64,000 nucleotides of DNA, taken from the NCBI GenBank assembly GCA_030737835.1, contig CM060855.1, positions 16,249,438-16,313,437 on the forward strand. The letters run 5' to 3'. The notes beneath the pieces were generated by a model that saw nothing but the letters and a program-made list of their open reading frames with translations, searched no databases and was not told where the DNA came from. Shown in pieces: positions 12,506 through 23,368 of the stretch (within the stretch, counting starts at the first letter, position 1; every line of letters begins with the position of its first letter). The DNA comes from Acorus gramineus. Taxonomy: Eukaryota > Streptophyta > Magnoliopsida > Acorales > Acoraceae. The position numbers and the translations under genes are program-made.

Positions 12506-14062
12506 CTACTTTTTCTCATCGGATGACCGAGTGTCCATATGTGGCCAATGCAGAAACTTACAATTCTGGAGTGACGGCGGTAGGTAACTCTGTTCCACAC
12601 CCGGGTGATGCGGCGTGTAGACATAACCCTTCCCATACCCAAACTCCCCCATCATCTTTGTTGGGGCATTCCTCAGATGCAATGGGACACCCTCATTTCC
12701 ACCTTTCGACTCCTTCACCGCCCTCCTCGCCTCTTCAAAGGCCTCATAAACCGCGACAGATTTCGGCGCGAGTGCCAAGTAAGCCACGCACTGCGCGAGG
12801 CAGACCGCACACTCGGGCATCCCGATAAAATGGCAAGCCTGGTAGCAAGCGACAGCCCGCGAGAGCGCGTCAGGGTCAGCCAACCCCACATCTTCGCTAG
12901 CGAACCTCACGAGCCTCCTCGCGATATAGAGAGGCTCCTCCCCTCCCTCAACCATCCTCACCAACCAATACAGAGAGGCATCCGGGTTTCCCCCGCGCAT
13001 CGACTTGTGGAGGGCACTGATGAGGTTGTAATGCTCCTCGCCTGCCCGATCATACAATAAATGCTTCTTCCGCATCGACTCCTTCACATCCTCAACTGTG
13101 ACGACGACAGCCGCAACGACATCACCACGAGCCATGGCCCGCGTCGCCGACACCTCCAGCACGTTGAGCGCGACGCGCGCGTCCCCGTCGCAATGTAGGG
13201 ACAAGAATTCGACGGCGTCTTCATCGATGCCAACATTGGCGCCCGCGCCTCGCGCGAGGCCCCGGTCCGAGTCGTCGATTGCGCGGCGGAGCAGAGACGC
13301 GATGTGGACCGGGAGGAGGGGGCGGAGGTCGAGGACGCGGCAGCGGGAGAGGAGGGGGGTGGTGAGGTGAAAGGAGGGGTTTTCGGTGGTGGCTCCGACG
13401 AAGACGATGGAGCCGTCCTCGATGGAGGGGAGGAAGGAGTCCTGCTGGGCGCGGTTGAAGCGGTGGACCTCGTCAACGAAGAGGACCGTCTTCTTGGATC
13501 TCCGAAGCCGCCTCGCCTCGTCGACGGCGTCGCGGACGTCCTTGACGCCGGCGGTGAGGGCGGAGAGGGGGACGAAGCGGAAGGAGTCGGGGGTGGCGGA
13601 GGAGGCGACGATGGCGCGGGCGATGGAGGTCTTGCCGGACCCGGGGGGACCCCAGAGGAGGAGGGACGGGAGGAGGCCGAGGCGGAGGGAGGAGGAGAGG
13701 GAGGAGGAGGGACCGAGGAGGTGGTCCTGGCCGAGGACGTCGGAGAGGGTGGTGGGGCGCATGCGGTCTGATAAGGGTGGGAGGATTAGGGGTTGGGGTT
13801 TGGGGCGTTTGTTGGAAGGAGGTGGTGGTGGAGGGTGGTGGGGAGGGGGAGGAGTGGGTGGTGGGGAGCGGAAGAAGCGGTCGAGGGAGGGTTGGACTTG
13901 GAGAGAGGGAGATTTGGTGTTGGTGGTGGGGGTTTGGTGGGGGTGGTGGTTTTGAAGGATCCAATCAGTGGCTTTGAGGATTGAGTCACCACCAGTGGCG
14001 GACAGGGCTTGGGTTGCTATTTCTTCTGAGAAGCCCATGCTCAATAGCTGCTCCATAGCCAT
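12506..14062 (-). CDS. WRNIP1: WRNIP1/MGS1/RarA-type AAA+ ATPase with N-terminal UBA domain
   Basis: This family acts at stalled replication forks as an ATP-driven clamp-loader relative. Eukaryotic members bind ubiquitin and so recognise ubiquitylated PCNA. The single-exon frame can extend upstream to an ATG at 14173, but I prefer the start at 14062: it opens directly on a UBA-like helix bundle (M-A-M-E-Q-L-L-S-M-G-F, ending ATDWILQN), and the 37 upstream residues look like translated leader. From that start (518 residues) there is a Pro/His-rich linker at about 70-90, Walker A GPPGSGKT near 138-145, Walker B LFVDEVH near 194-200, sensor-1 GATTENPS near 223-230, and the arginine finger in LLSRCR near 237-242. 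The C-terminal oligomerisation region (SLYWLVRMVEGGE, VGLADP, FGYGKGY) ends in the typical Y-L-P-P. A Q-region-like LSDVLGQDHL precedes Walker A. The coding DNA is very GC-rich compared with its flanks. All catalytic motifs are present. Confidence 0.95.
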   Translation of the reverse strand: MAMEQLLSMGFSEEIATQALSATGGDSILKATDWILQNHHPHQTPTTNTKSPSLQVQPSLDRFFRSPPPTPPPPHHPPPPPPSNKRPKPQPLILPPLSDRMRPTTLSDVLGQDHLLGPSSSLSSSLRLGLLPSLLLWGPPGSGKTSIARAIVASSATPDSFRFVPLSALTAGVKDVRDAVDEARRLRRSKKTVLFVDEVHRFNRAQQDSFLPSIEDGSIVFVGATTENPSFHLTTPLLSRCRVLDLRPLLPVHIASLLRRAIDDSDRGLARGAGANVGIDEDAVEFLSLHCDGDARVALNVLEVSATRAMARGDVVAAVVVTVEDVKESMRKKHLLYDRAGEEHYNLISALHKSMRGGNPDASLYWLVRMVEGGEEPLYIARRLVRFASEDVGLADPDALSRAVACYQACHFIGMPECAVCLAQCVAYLALAPKSVAVYEAFEEARRAVKESKGGNEGVPLHLRNAPTKMMGEFGYGKGYVYTPHHPGVEQSYLPPSLQNCKFLHWPHMDTRSSDEKK

Positions 14063-16207
14063 CGTCGACTTGTCGTCCTCGTCGTCTTTCTTTCCCTTCT
14101 CACACCTTGGGGACAATGCTCCATACTTCCTCCTATACACTTGCAGATTATAAATTATATCCCCACACACCATTTAACTCACCCCAACCAACCGACTTTA
14201 TTCACCATCCATCACTTAGTTTTTCACTAAACACACTGTCCTCTAAATATGCCTAAACTGAATATCTAAAGCCACCAACCATCATTTCATTTACACCCAA
14301 ACTCTCTCTTCATTGTGTTTTCTCCTTCTCTCCTTCATAAAACACCCGTTGCTTCTCCCTGTCGAAAATTCATCGTCGTCCTGTGCTGCTGCCGTAGTTG
14401 TCCCTGTCTTCTTTCGTCGTCCCCGTCCGCCGATGTGGTTCCCTTGTCTTCTCTTCTCGGTATGGCCGTATGATCTTTTCTTCTTGCTCATCCACTCCCT
14501 CTAAATATCAACTTATGTTAACTACAATACCTTTCAAAGCATTTGTGTGGTGATCCATTGATGATTATCATTGTTGTTAGTTTGTTATTGTTCATAGGAT
14601 AAGAAACTAGGGTTTTCAGAGTTTGGTTTAATGGGAAAAATGTTGTTGAATTGTTGAGTGAAAGTTGGGTGTTTGAGAGCATTTGTTCCATTACCTAGGT
14701 CTAAAAGAAATGTACAATCCATGTATCGTGAGTCATCCCCTGCATATATCATCATGAGTTTTTTTTTTTTTTTTGCATCATATTGTGTGCTTTCTCTCTC
14801 TTTTCACAGCCTTGAATGTGTTGAAATCTTTGTTTGGATGTGAAGACCATCATCATATAGAGCTGTCTTATTATTGCAGGATTTGAAGCAAAATATTTAT
14901 ATTATATGTAATGAATGGATGACCATTACCATTGTATGAAGTGTTGAATTCTGAGTCAGTAGTAAATTGTTGGTGTTATGTACATGTGTTTGCATTCTTG
15001 TAGAATAATTTAGAGAACATGAAGAAGCTAAGATGCTTCTTGATGTTTATGTCAGTTGTTAATTGGGATATTGAATGAATTCAGTCATCGCTTAGAGTGA
15101 GCAATAATTACAAATTGTTGCTTTGTAAATTGTAGCAATGTATCAAATGTTCTTTGAGAACAATTGGGAAAATAAGAAGAAGCTGATTTGTAGATCTAAT
15201 AATGACATAGATCAGTTTATTTCACACTATAAAGATAAGATTATTTCACACTTTAAAGCTAAGATGCATGCTCTCTTGGCATGGTGAGAAATTAGGATTA
15301 TCATTGTTGTTGTGAAAGAAATTCAGTTTTTCAGGTGTGTTGAGTGAAATAAAAAGAGAGAAAATGTGGGTTGTGAATGAAATCGGGGTTGTCAAATAAT
15401 TCTTTGTAATTGGTATGGTTATAGATGGGGACTATCATTGTTGTTGTTGTGAAAGAATAGGGTTTTCAAAGCATTTGTTCTTGTCTAACCATGTTTTATC
15501 ATTGTGGATAAAAAAACATTGGTTTGTAATGGGACGTATCGAGAAATCATAGATAAAAACATTAGGTTTATATATGAAATCTAGTCTCCTCATATGCCTC
15601 TAGTCATCAGTGAGTGAATAGCAAAGAAAGAAAAAATAATTTTTATATAAGCATGAACTAGGACAAGACCACCTGTTCCTGCTAATGGTTTGATTTGGCT
15701 TTTGGGCTCTTTATATTGACATTATTTTTTTCAAGTTCATCTTAAGATTGAGATATTATTCAATTTATTTTTTGGCATTCTTATCTTTTAATATATGGGA
15801 TTGTTTTTATCAGCATGTCATACATTTGTTAGCTTTGTTTTTAGTAGTATTTCGTGCACTATAAACCAAGTTAGCTTAGCCTATATAATTGTATGAAACA
15901 TTGACTGTCATATAATATAATAACAAACCAATTGTATATTGTTATACATTTGAAAATGATGCGCAATGCATGACCACCAGATCTCTCTCTCATATCTATA
16001 CTTTGATTAAACTGCGTTCTTTATGTATATTAAATTTAATTAGACTAAAATTAGATGAGAAGTTGTATTGCTTTCTGATTAACACTACGTTTGGTATAAA
16101 AACGTGTTCTTAGGCCTAGCTAGGCATGCAATGTAAGGGAGGGGTGAGCATAGAAAAGTACATGAGATTAATCTCAGTATATAGTTGATGTATAACAAGT
16201 ATATATA

Positions 16208-16292
<85 letters not shown>

Positions 16293-16549
16293 TTATTAAA
16301 ATACGTCAACTGTAGTTGACAATGATCACCTAATTATATACTTATAAATCTCCAATCTTTGAATATGTTTCATTGTTGACGTGGATATCCCATTCCAGTT
16401 TGTTGAAAATTTTATTTTTTTAGTTGCTTATTGTTTACTTAAGTCAATATATATGACCATTATAACCATGTTTTATCATCGTTGAATGATGTGTTTGTGT
16501 AAGCAATCTCCTTGTTCATAGTTGGTAATGGTTTGAAAAAAATACACAG
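14063..16549. other. Divergent intergenic region between the WRNIP1-like and PMD genes
   Basis: It holds the promoter/5' leader of the WRNIP1-like gene on the left. It may also hold the leader and a long first intron of the PMD gene: the T/C-rich stretch at 14290-14460 ends at TCTCGGTATGG, a possible donor. The rest is AT-rich with no coding frame I can support. One end of the Mutator-like element carrying the PMD gene should lie here, but I could not see its terminal repeat. Confidence 0.4.
16200..16292. repeat. (TA)n microsatellite
   Basis: A nearly pure TA dinucleotide tract with a few TTTA/AATA interruptions. Confidence 0.9.
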
Positions 16550-18647
16550 GATGACTCCTAAATGTGTTCCACAAACTGCATCCCTTCGAAGACGTGTTTC
16601 AGAAAGATTGGCCAAAGATGCTCCTTCATCGTCAATAGTTCCATATCACGAAGAAGATGTCGCCCATGATAATGTTCTTGAATATGAGGATGAGGTAGAT
16701 GCACAGGAGGTGGCAGTGAGGGAAGTTGAAAGACCAGATCCAGATTCTGACATAGATGAACTCAGTATAAAAGGTCCTTTCCCCGGTGGGCCCCAAACGA
16801 ATGAACTTTTAGTGGACTATAGACATCATATCGCTTATCGTGTGTGGAACGGCAAGGTATGCAACTGAAATTCTTATTTGGTCTATATTAATATGTTATA
16901 AAATTCAATGTTAATAATTTCATTTGATATATGACAAATCATATCGTGTAGGGTGATCGTTTATTGCGATGTCGCCAACTTGCTAAAACACTCGAGAGTT
17001 GGGATTTGGAGAAGGAATCCCTCACATTTACTGATAGGTTGAAAGCAAGTGGGCTATGGCCCTTGAGAGCGTATTGCTTCAAAACCTTGAACAACCCATT
17101 AATTACAGCAATGGTTGAGCGGTGGCACCCCGAGACCAATTCATTTCACTTACCATTTGGGGAAATGACAGAATGACAGTGACACTTGATGATGTTGCTC
17201 AAATAGTTGGCATTCCTGTGATGGGAAAGGCTTTGCATGGGTACACAAACTTGACCATCACCGAAGCATCAAAGTTAATGAAGGACAATCTTGGTGTGCC
17301 ACTAGTAAAAGCACAAGATGAGTTACGAGTGTACAATAGTAGTGCAGTTAGACTTGTGTGGTTAAGGGATCAGTTTGCATATAAGTCGGTTGGGTTGTCT
17401 GACGATCATATCGATTGCGCTGTTAGAGCGTACCTGTTCTTCTTGTTAGGATGTACATTGTTTAGTGATAAGACTGGCATCACTGTCCCTGTTGCATATC
17501 TCAATTTTTTGACAGAGATCTCGGATATTAGTTCATACGGATGGGGAGAGGGTGCACTTGCTCAACTCTATCGACAACTAGGGATCGCATCTCGTGCGAA
17601 AGCGAAGCAAATATGTGGTTATCTCACACTTTTAGAGGTACTCATAGTGTTCCACATTATATGAATTTTTGTTTGAATGGTTGATTGATGCTAATAATTG
17701 TGATTTTTTTCATAACTCACATTATCTTGTGCTATTTAGGTGTGGATCTACGAGCACCTCCCATTTTTGAGACCAGTGCCGGATCAAATGTACAATGAGC
17801 AAAACCCCCGATCGGATCGATGGAGACGTTACCGTCATGTACCTAGTTTGCAGAAGAATTCAATAGATGTAATTTGGGAGATCCTCGACATGGTGACAGT
17901 TGACCAAGTATTCCTTTTACATAATTTGTGATTTATGGGTAATGATTATATAATAATGGTTGCTCATCACTGTGTGTAGTTTGATTTCGATCCCTATCGC
18001 TCTATTTGTGATCGTAGACTGCTTGAGGAGTACGCCTTCTACATGGGGTGTTTGTGTGTCCATCGTTTTTTCGAGCCATATATGCCAGATCGAGTACTAC
18101 GCCAACTAGGGCATGTTCAGACTATACCAAAACCACCAATCCGCCCTCTGGGAGTTGTTTGACGATCACGTGGTGCTAATAGCTATAGGGCTGATTATGG
18201 GGGTTCAGTTGAGCAGCTAGAGCAATGAGAGGATCAGGTCATTAGCACAGCTACGAGGGGAGATCCATTACGTATACCGTGTGAATCAGTGACTGGGTAC
18301 ATGGAGTGGTTTGAGAGGATGAGTCACAGGTTCATATAGAACCCTCAAAACAAGAAACTGTCGCTCATGACCCCTGATGTCAACGTTAATGCGGTAATGT
18401 CTTACATCTAGAATATGCTATTTTTAATTTTGTCATTAGAGACTTGGTATTGAATGCCCTCTGATTTTTCCTATAGCATACCATCGCTATTCGCCATCTG
18501 GAATTGATTTTGGTTAGGGGAACCACCATTTCGACAACACAAAAAGTGGCTCAAGAGGTCATTCAGTATCTACAAGGTGGCACACCTTTAGACGATGCAG
18601 CGAAAACAGCTTGTAGGATGAAGAAAAGGCGGCATGACCGACATTGA
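16550..18647 (+). pseudogene. Decayed plant-mobile-domain (PMD/MAIN-like) gene
   Basis: PMD proteins are plant-specific. Cellular members (MAIN, MAIL1) act in the nucleus in gene silencing and genome stability, and many others ride on transposons. Exons by GT-AG and phase are 16550-16856, 16952-17637, 17740-17907, 17980-18393 and 18477-18647. Family words seen include SGLWPLRAYC, MVERWHPETNSFHLPFGEMT followed by TLDDVAQI-GIPV, V-R-L-V-W-L, and VWIYEHLPFLRP. The gene is broken in four places. An 8-bp tandem duplication (17165-17172 repeated at 17173-17180) shifts the frame inside the LPFGEMT-VTLDD core. Three in-frame stops follow in exon 4 at 18160 (TGA), 18226 (TGA) and 18337 (TAG). Each stop fits a single C-to-T change on one strand (CGA, TGG and CAG codons), as expected for a once-methylated transposon gene. 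It converges on the transposase remnant at 20596-23368. Confidence 0.85.
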
Positions 18648-18949
18648 TGCTTGTTTCCTTGAGTATTTTGTGATTTGAATGCATCATTTTGTACGTACAG
18701 GGTTCACCAACAATTAGAATCCTTTAAACAAGTAAAATGTATGTGATGTTCTAGTGTTATCGAATTATTGAGTAATTATAAATGTGTGTGAAAGGTTCTA
18801 GTTTATTCGAGGGTTTTATGTATGTGAATGAATCAATTATAAATGTGTGTGAAATGATCACATGTTGTCTTAAAGTATTCATAAGTGGTGTTAGTTCTCC
18901 AAATGGATAATAAAATCCCAAAATGTGCAGGTCAACGTAGGCTTTGCTA

Positions 18950-20200
18950 GGCAAATAAATATAGACTTCATATGCATATCGTCAACCTGTGTGGTCATTG
19001 GGCGACGTAAAAGTCGTAAACTCCAGGTCGACAGGTATTTAGTCGACCGGATGTACAAGTGGGCGACGAATAGTCAGTCAAACTGGAGATTTTTTAATGT
19101 GGATTTTTGAAACACCAACTTGACAAAAGGTATGTCGATATATTATATAAGAGCTCGACCACTTCTCAGTCGAACTGGAGTACAAAATGAGCGGATTAAC
19201 CCAAAGAACGACCACTTCTCAGTCAACCCGAGCTTTGTTCGTCGACTTCCCTTTCGGCGATCCTCGTTCGACAAACCTTCTGTCGACCAAATGTATATCC
19301 GGACGACAAAAGGTCCGTCGACCTGGAGATTTTTTACATTGGAATTTTGAAACACAGGTTCGACAAAAGGTTTGTTGAAATTCTTCAAATAGGTCGACAA
19401 GAAGAAAGTTGAACTGGACTTAAAACGAAGAGATCCTTCAACCCAAAGAACGACGACATCTCAGTCAACCCGAGCAATGTACGCCAACTTTCCTTCCGAC
19501 GACCATCGTTCGACATATCTCTTGTCGACCCTATGTGTTTGATGACGACTAAAATGCTGTCGACCTAGAGTTTTTTACATTGGATTTTTGGAACACGGGT
19601 TTGACAAAATATTTGTCGACCTTTTTGAAATAGGTCGACCACAGCGAAGTCGAACTAGACTTAAAACAAAGACCTTCAACCCAAAAGAACGACGACTTCT
19701 CAGTCAACCCGAGTTTCGTACGTCGACTTCACTTTCGGCGACATGCGTTCGACGGACCTATAGTTGAACAGATCTATAAGTGACCGGCGTACAGTCTGTC
19801 GACTTGGAGATTTCTGACTGTGATTTTTTGAAACAGCCGTTCGACAAACTGTTTGTCGATAGGCAGTGTGACAGGTCGACTATATGGAAGTCAAACTGGA
19901 CTACAAAAATGGAGAGATCATTCAGACCAAAAACCGGCGCCTTCTCAGTCAACCCGAGCACTGTACATCGACTTCGATTTCGGCGACCCCTGGTCGACGG
20001 ACCTTTAGTTGACCTCATGTATAAGTGGGCGATGAACATTCTGTCGACCTGGAGATTTTTTCCAAAGATTTGTGAAACAAATGTTCGACAGCGGGTTTGT
20101 CGATTAGTTTTATATCTACTCGACAGACATCCTGTCGTTTTGATGTGTTAGTGGGCGACTATTAGTCTGTCGACTTGGAGATTTTATAACTGTGGGTGAA
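18950..20200. repeat. ~240-bp GTCGAC-rich tandem repeat array (about five units)
   Basis: The anchor CGACCTGGAGATTTTTTACA recurs, with changes, at 19083, 19323, 19565, 19804, 20049 and 20175, giving periods of 240, 242, 239, 245 and a last partial of 126. Each unit also carries TTCTCAGTCAACCCGAG, TTCGGCGA and many GTCGAC or TCGAC words. Units have diverged by point changes and small indels, so the array is old. It lies exactly between the convergent 3' ends of the PMD and transposase remnants. The short open frames across it are repeat translations, not genes. Confidence 0.85.
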
Positions 20201-20595
20201 TTTTCAAAATCAATAACTTCAATGTATTTTGTATAAAATGAGAACACAATAAGATAGAATATAAGACTATTTTATTTACTGTCTATGGTCATTTACATCA
20301 ACACTTCCCCCATATCATTTCACACTTTCTATGCTAGGTACTAACAAGAGATATACATCACCACTACACTACCTATTACATTGTCTATAGAACATGAGCT
20401 TCAAGACATTTACATAATCAGTGGACTTCTCCTATGGACATTGCCTATACAAAATGACATACCCTTATACATTTGCCTATACAAAATGATTCACAATGGC
20501 AAATTTGTGTAAGTCTTACAAAAAATACGAAAGCTTACACTTTTTGGGTATTATGTGTGCACCATATACATTGAATGGACACATATGCTAGTGTC

Positions 20596-23368
20596 CTAAT
20601 TAAGATCAATAACATCTACCACTGCTACATCAGTACCTGCAAGAGCCCTGAATCGATGCATCCTATTTTCGTATGCCATTATCCATGTACTCGCTGCATC
20701 AAGACGAAAACGATCCCACGTTCGGGCAGCTGGAGGTAGTGGAGCGTTTGATTTGAGCTCCAAACCGACTAAGTGACATCCACGAACATAACCGATTGAG
20801 AGGATCCGATGAGAGCTGATTGGTGGGGGTGGATCTCTTAATGGGAAAAAGGTGAGACATTGAGATTTGGATATATGCACAACCACGACCTTATAACATG
20901 AAGCTATCACAAACCCCATGTCTGGCATTGACATCCAATGCTCTTTGTTTGCAAAGGTCGATTGACAATGGAGAATGTTCTTCAACTCTTCAACTCGACC
21001 CAACCCATATAACACCCTCATGTACATATCTAGATGTTGCTCAATCTCAAAAAAGAGATCGTTCCTCACATCTCTCCACCCTTCATTTGCCCTACCCAAG
21101 AAAGATGCAACCACCCTAAAGCCACAATGACCATCTCCAATGACGTCATATATGCTACTGATGAACTGGCTTAGGAATGGTGGGAATTCGGCCATGTATT
21201 TCTCACCTTTGATGGCTCGATTCCGAAGAACCCTTCCCCTTTGCACGACCATCTTCGGTCGTTTACATGTTTGGGATTTGATGCTTCTGAGGCTTGCATG
21301 GGAATAACTGGATCAACTGAATTTAATCTCTGCACCAATTGAAGGACATACTCAAAGCCACTAGGAGATCGTTTGGTTGATTCTTCAGCAAGGGCTTTAG
21401 CTCTTTTTTTCCCGCTCCTCTTTCGACCCTTTGTGTTCACCTTCACAACGGGCTCTAAAAGGAGAGTGGCAGTTGGGTCACTCAATTTTTTCAACACTTT
21501 CTTGATCTCCTTTTGTTGTATGATGTTTCCATCGGTGAAGCGTTTGAAAAGCATATCAATCTCCGGGCTAATATCGACCTCATCAGCGAAGTCCTCGATC
21601 AACGGTGTAATCCCAAGCTTTCGCCAAAATGGATAAATCTCTGAAATTGGTATGCTACCGCCATCTCGCCTATATCCCGTGATCATATGGGCGCAAGGTA
21701 ATCCACAGCTTGAGTACAAGGCATGACCACATATGCTCTCGCATTGATCTACTCCATCACTTGCACATATCTCCATCTGCAACTTTTGAAGGGCATAAAC
21801 GGAGACTACACCAACAAGATGTCGGAATAGATACCCTTGAAACCTGTGTGGAATCTTTGTAAGACTCTCTTCGAAGGAAGCCCTGATATCTGAAATCTGC
21901 AACTCCAACAAATTGTGGATCATTTGCCACGAGCTCACAAAATTGTGAGTGGATGTTTGCAATGCCCTCTTCAGCTTTGAATGGTGACTTTCAACGTGGT
22001 TAGTTGATGTGTTACCAAGGTGCATTTGCCTATCGATCCAGGCGGTAACAAACCTTTCTCTGTGCTTGTCTAACCAAGTGGCATGAAGGTATGACAGTAC
22101 ATTTGAATATGCACGATACTCATCTTCTAGAAGTTGCAATTTTCTATAGAAATCCACCTCAGTGAATGACTTCATCACATCTGCCCAGGATCCCATGAAT
22201 GCCTCCCATGTTTCTACATCAGAAAACTCTTTTCTACAATTTTTCACTACGTTCTTCGTAATGTGAATGCGACACAGGAGATTTACTGTCGACGGAAACA
22301 CTACAGATATAGCCTTCATCAATCCAAGTTCGTGGTCAGTGATGATTACCTTTGGGGGGGTTGCACCATCAAATATTGAATTGAAGCACCCCATTGGCCA
22401 TGTGTAATTCTCTTCCTTTTCTGCACTCAAATACACAAAAGCAGCAGCAAAAGTCTTGCCTGTCGAGCATTATATATCGGTTCGTCTTGTAAGTGCAGTC
22501 AATCATAAACACAATAGGAAATGCTTTCACTAGCTCGACAGATATAGGATGAGCAAAAAAAATCTCTGACACGATCTCAACCTCCTCTTGTGCTCGATGT
22601 AGCTCAATATACCCATGCTCGTAGATTAACTTCATCAATTGTTGCATATGTGTACGACCACAAGTCTCCTGGACCCTCAATTTTGCCCGAGCATTATATA
22701 TGTTCTTTATTGAGCTAACATTGATGGGATCTCTGTTCTTCAGGTGGGTCAGGATATCGCGAGGTCGCATACCACTCAATGACATCCCCTCTAACACAGT
22801 ATATTCATCATCCATCAACTTCCCAACGAATGAGTGACCCTCAAAGTAGACAATGAGTGGATGATTATGTAAACCACATAGAACTCTTAATAACCATCTT
22901 CCTGAATTTTCGATGGAGCTCAACTTGAAAGGACAACCACACTTCTTCGTACCAGTTTGGCGGCGCTTCTTTATTTTTTTCTTCTCGGTGTCTTCCAATC
23001 CAGTGTCTTTTGTGCTTGGACGATTGTCAAACTTACCCCCTCTTTCACATATGAGATCCACTCGGGCTGATCTACGGGAGTTTGCTTGATGCGACTGCCC
23101 AATGACTACAATGACTCCGATGTTTCTACCTATCCTTTTAACCCAATCAATTAGCTCCGCTCTATTGTCAAAGCTCTGAAATAATGACGAATTCATTTAT
23201 ATTCAGGTGACCAGGAAGTATCAAGAATCATATATCTACAAATGGTTCTGTTGACATTACCAAGGATGTAGAAAAATGCTCAGTGGTGTCAATGTTGGCG
23301 ATCACCTCATTTGATATGGCCTCCGTCTCCTCTTGCATGGACACCTCAACATCTTCAACAATAGACAT
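20596..23368 (-). pseudogene. Mutator-like transposase fused to C-terminal OTU domain, frameshifted
   Basis: Order along the minus strand: an N-terminal exon 23368-23261 (start tentative at M-S-I-V-E-D-V); an intron; then a long exon from 23175. The exon carries a FAR1/WRKY-GCM1-like zinc region (CGCPFKL then LHNHPL), the MULE core with first Asp in FMIDCTYKTNRY and second Asp in VIITDHELGL, N-H-V-E-S-H-H, a SWIM-like C-X-n-CGLPCAH, a basic linker, and an OTU-like region with Cys in GDGHCGFR and a later His in G-C-H-L-V-G. Two lesions break it. At about 22466/22467 roughly nine residues that family members carry after the Y-K-T-N-R-Y segment are missing and the frame shifts at S-T-G-K-T-F. 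Near 21190-21250 the frame changes again just before the OTU part. OTU-tailed MULE transposases are a known plant group. The OTU part alone (from about 21190) is still open. Confidence 0.85.

Noticed and set aside
13098..13955. Long plus-strand open frames rich in Gly/Arg/Glu opposite the WRNIP1-like gene
   Set aside because: They are antisense shadows of a GC-rich gene whose minus-strand frame carries Walker A, Walker B, sensor and arginine-finger motifs.
17122..17664. Independent 180-residue plus-strand gene
   Set aside because: It is the PMD exon read after the 8-bp frameshift; its first residues are out-of-frame translation of the PMD core.
19143..20151. Open frames across the GTCGAC tandem repeats
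   Set aside because: They change frame between units and follow the repeat period; no conserved domain is visible.
22369..23196. ATG start of the transposase at M-N-S-S-L-F-Q
   Set aside because: The first codons are intron sequence: TATTTCAG lies just before A-G-C-T-T-T-G-A-C at 23175 and joins in phase to the upstream exon ending at 23261.
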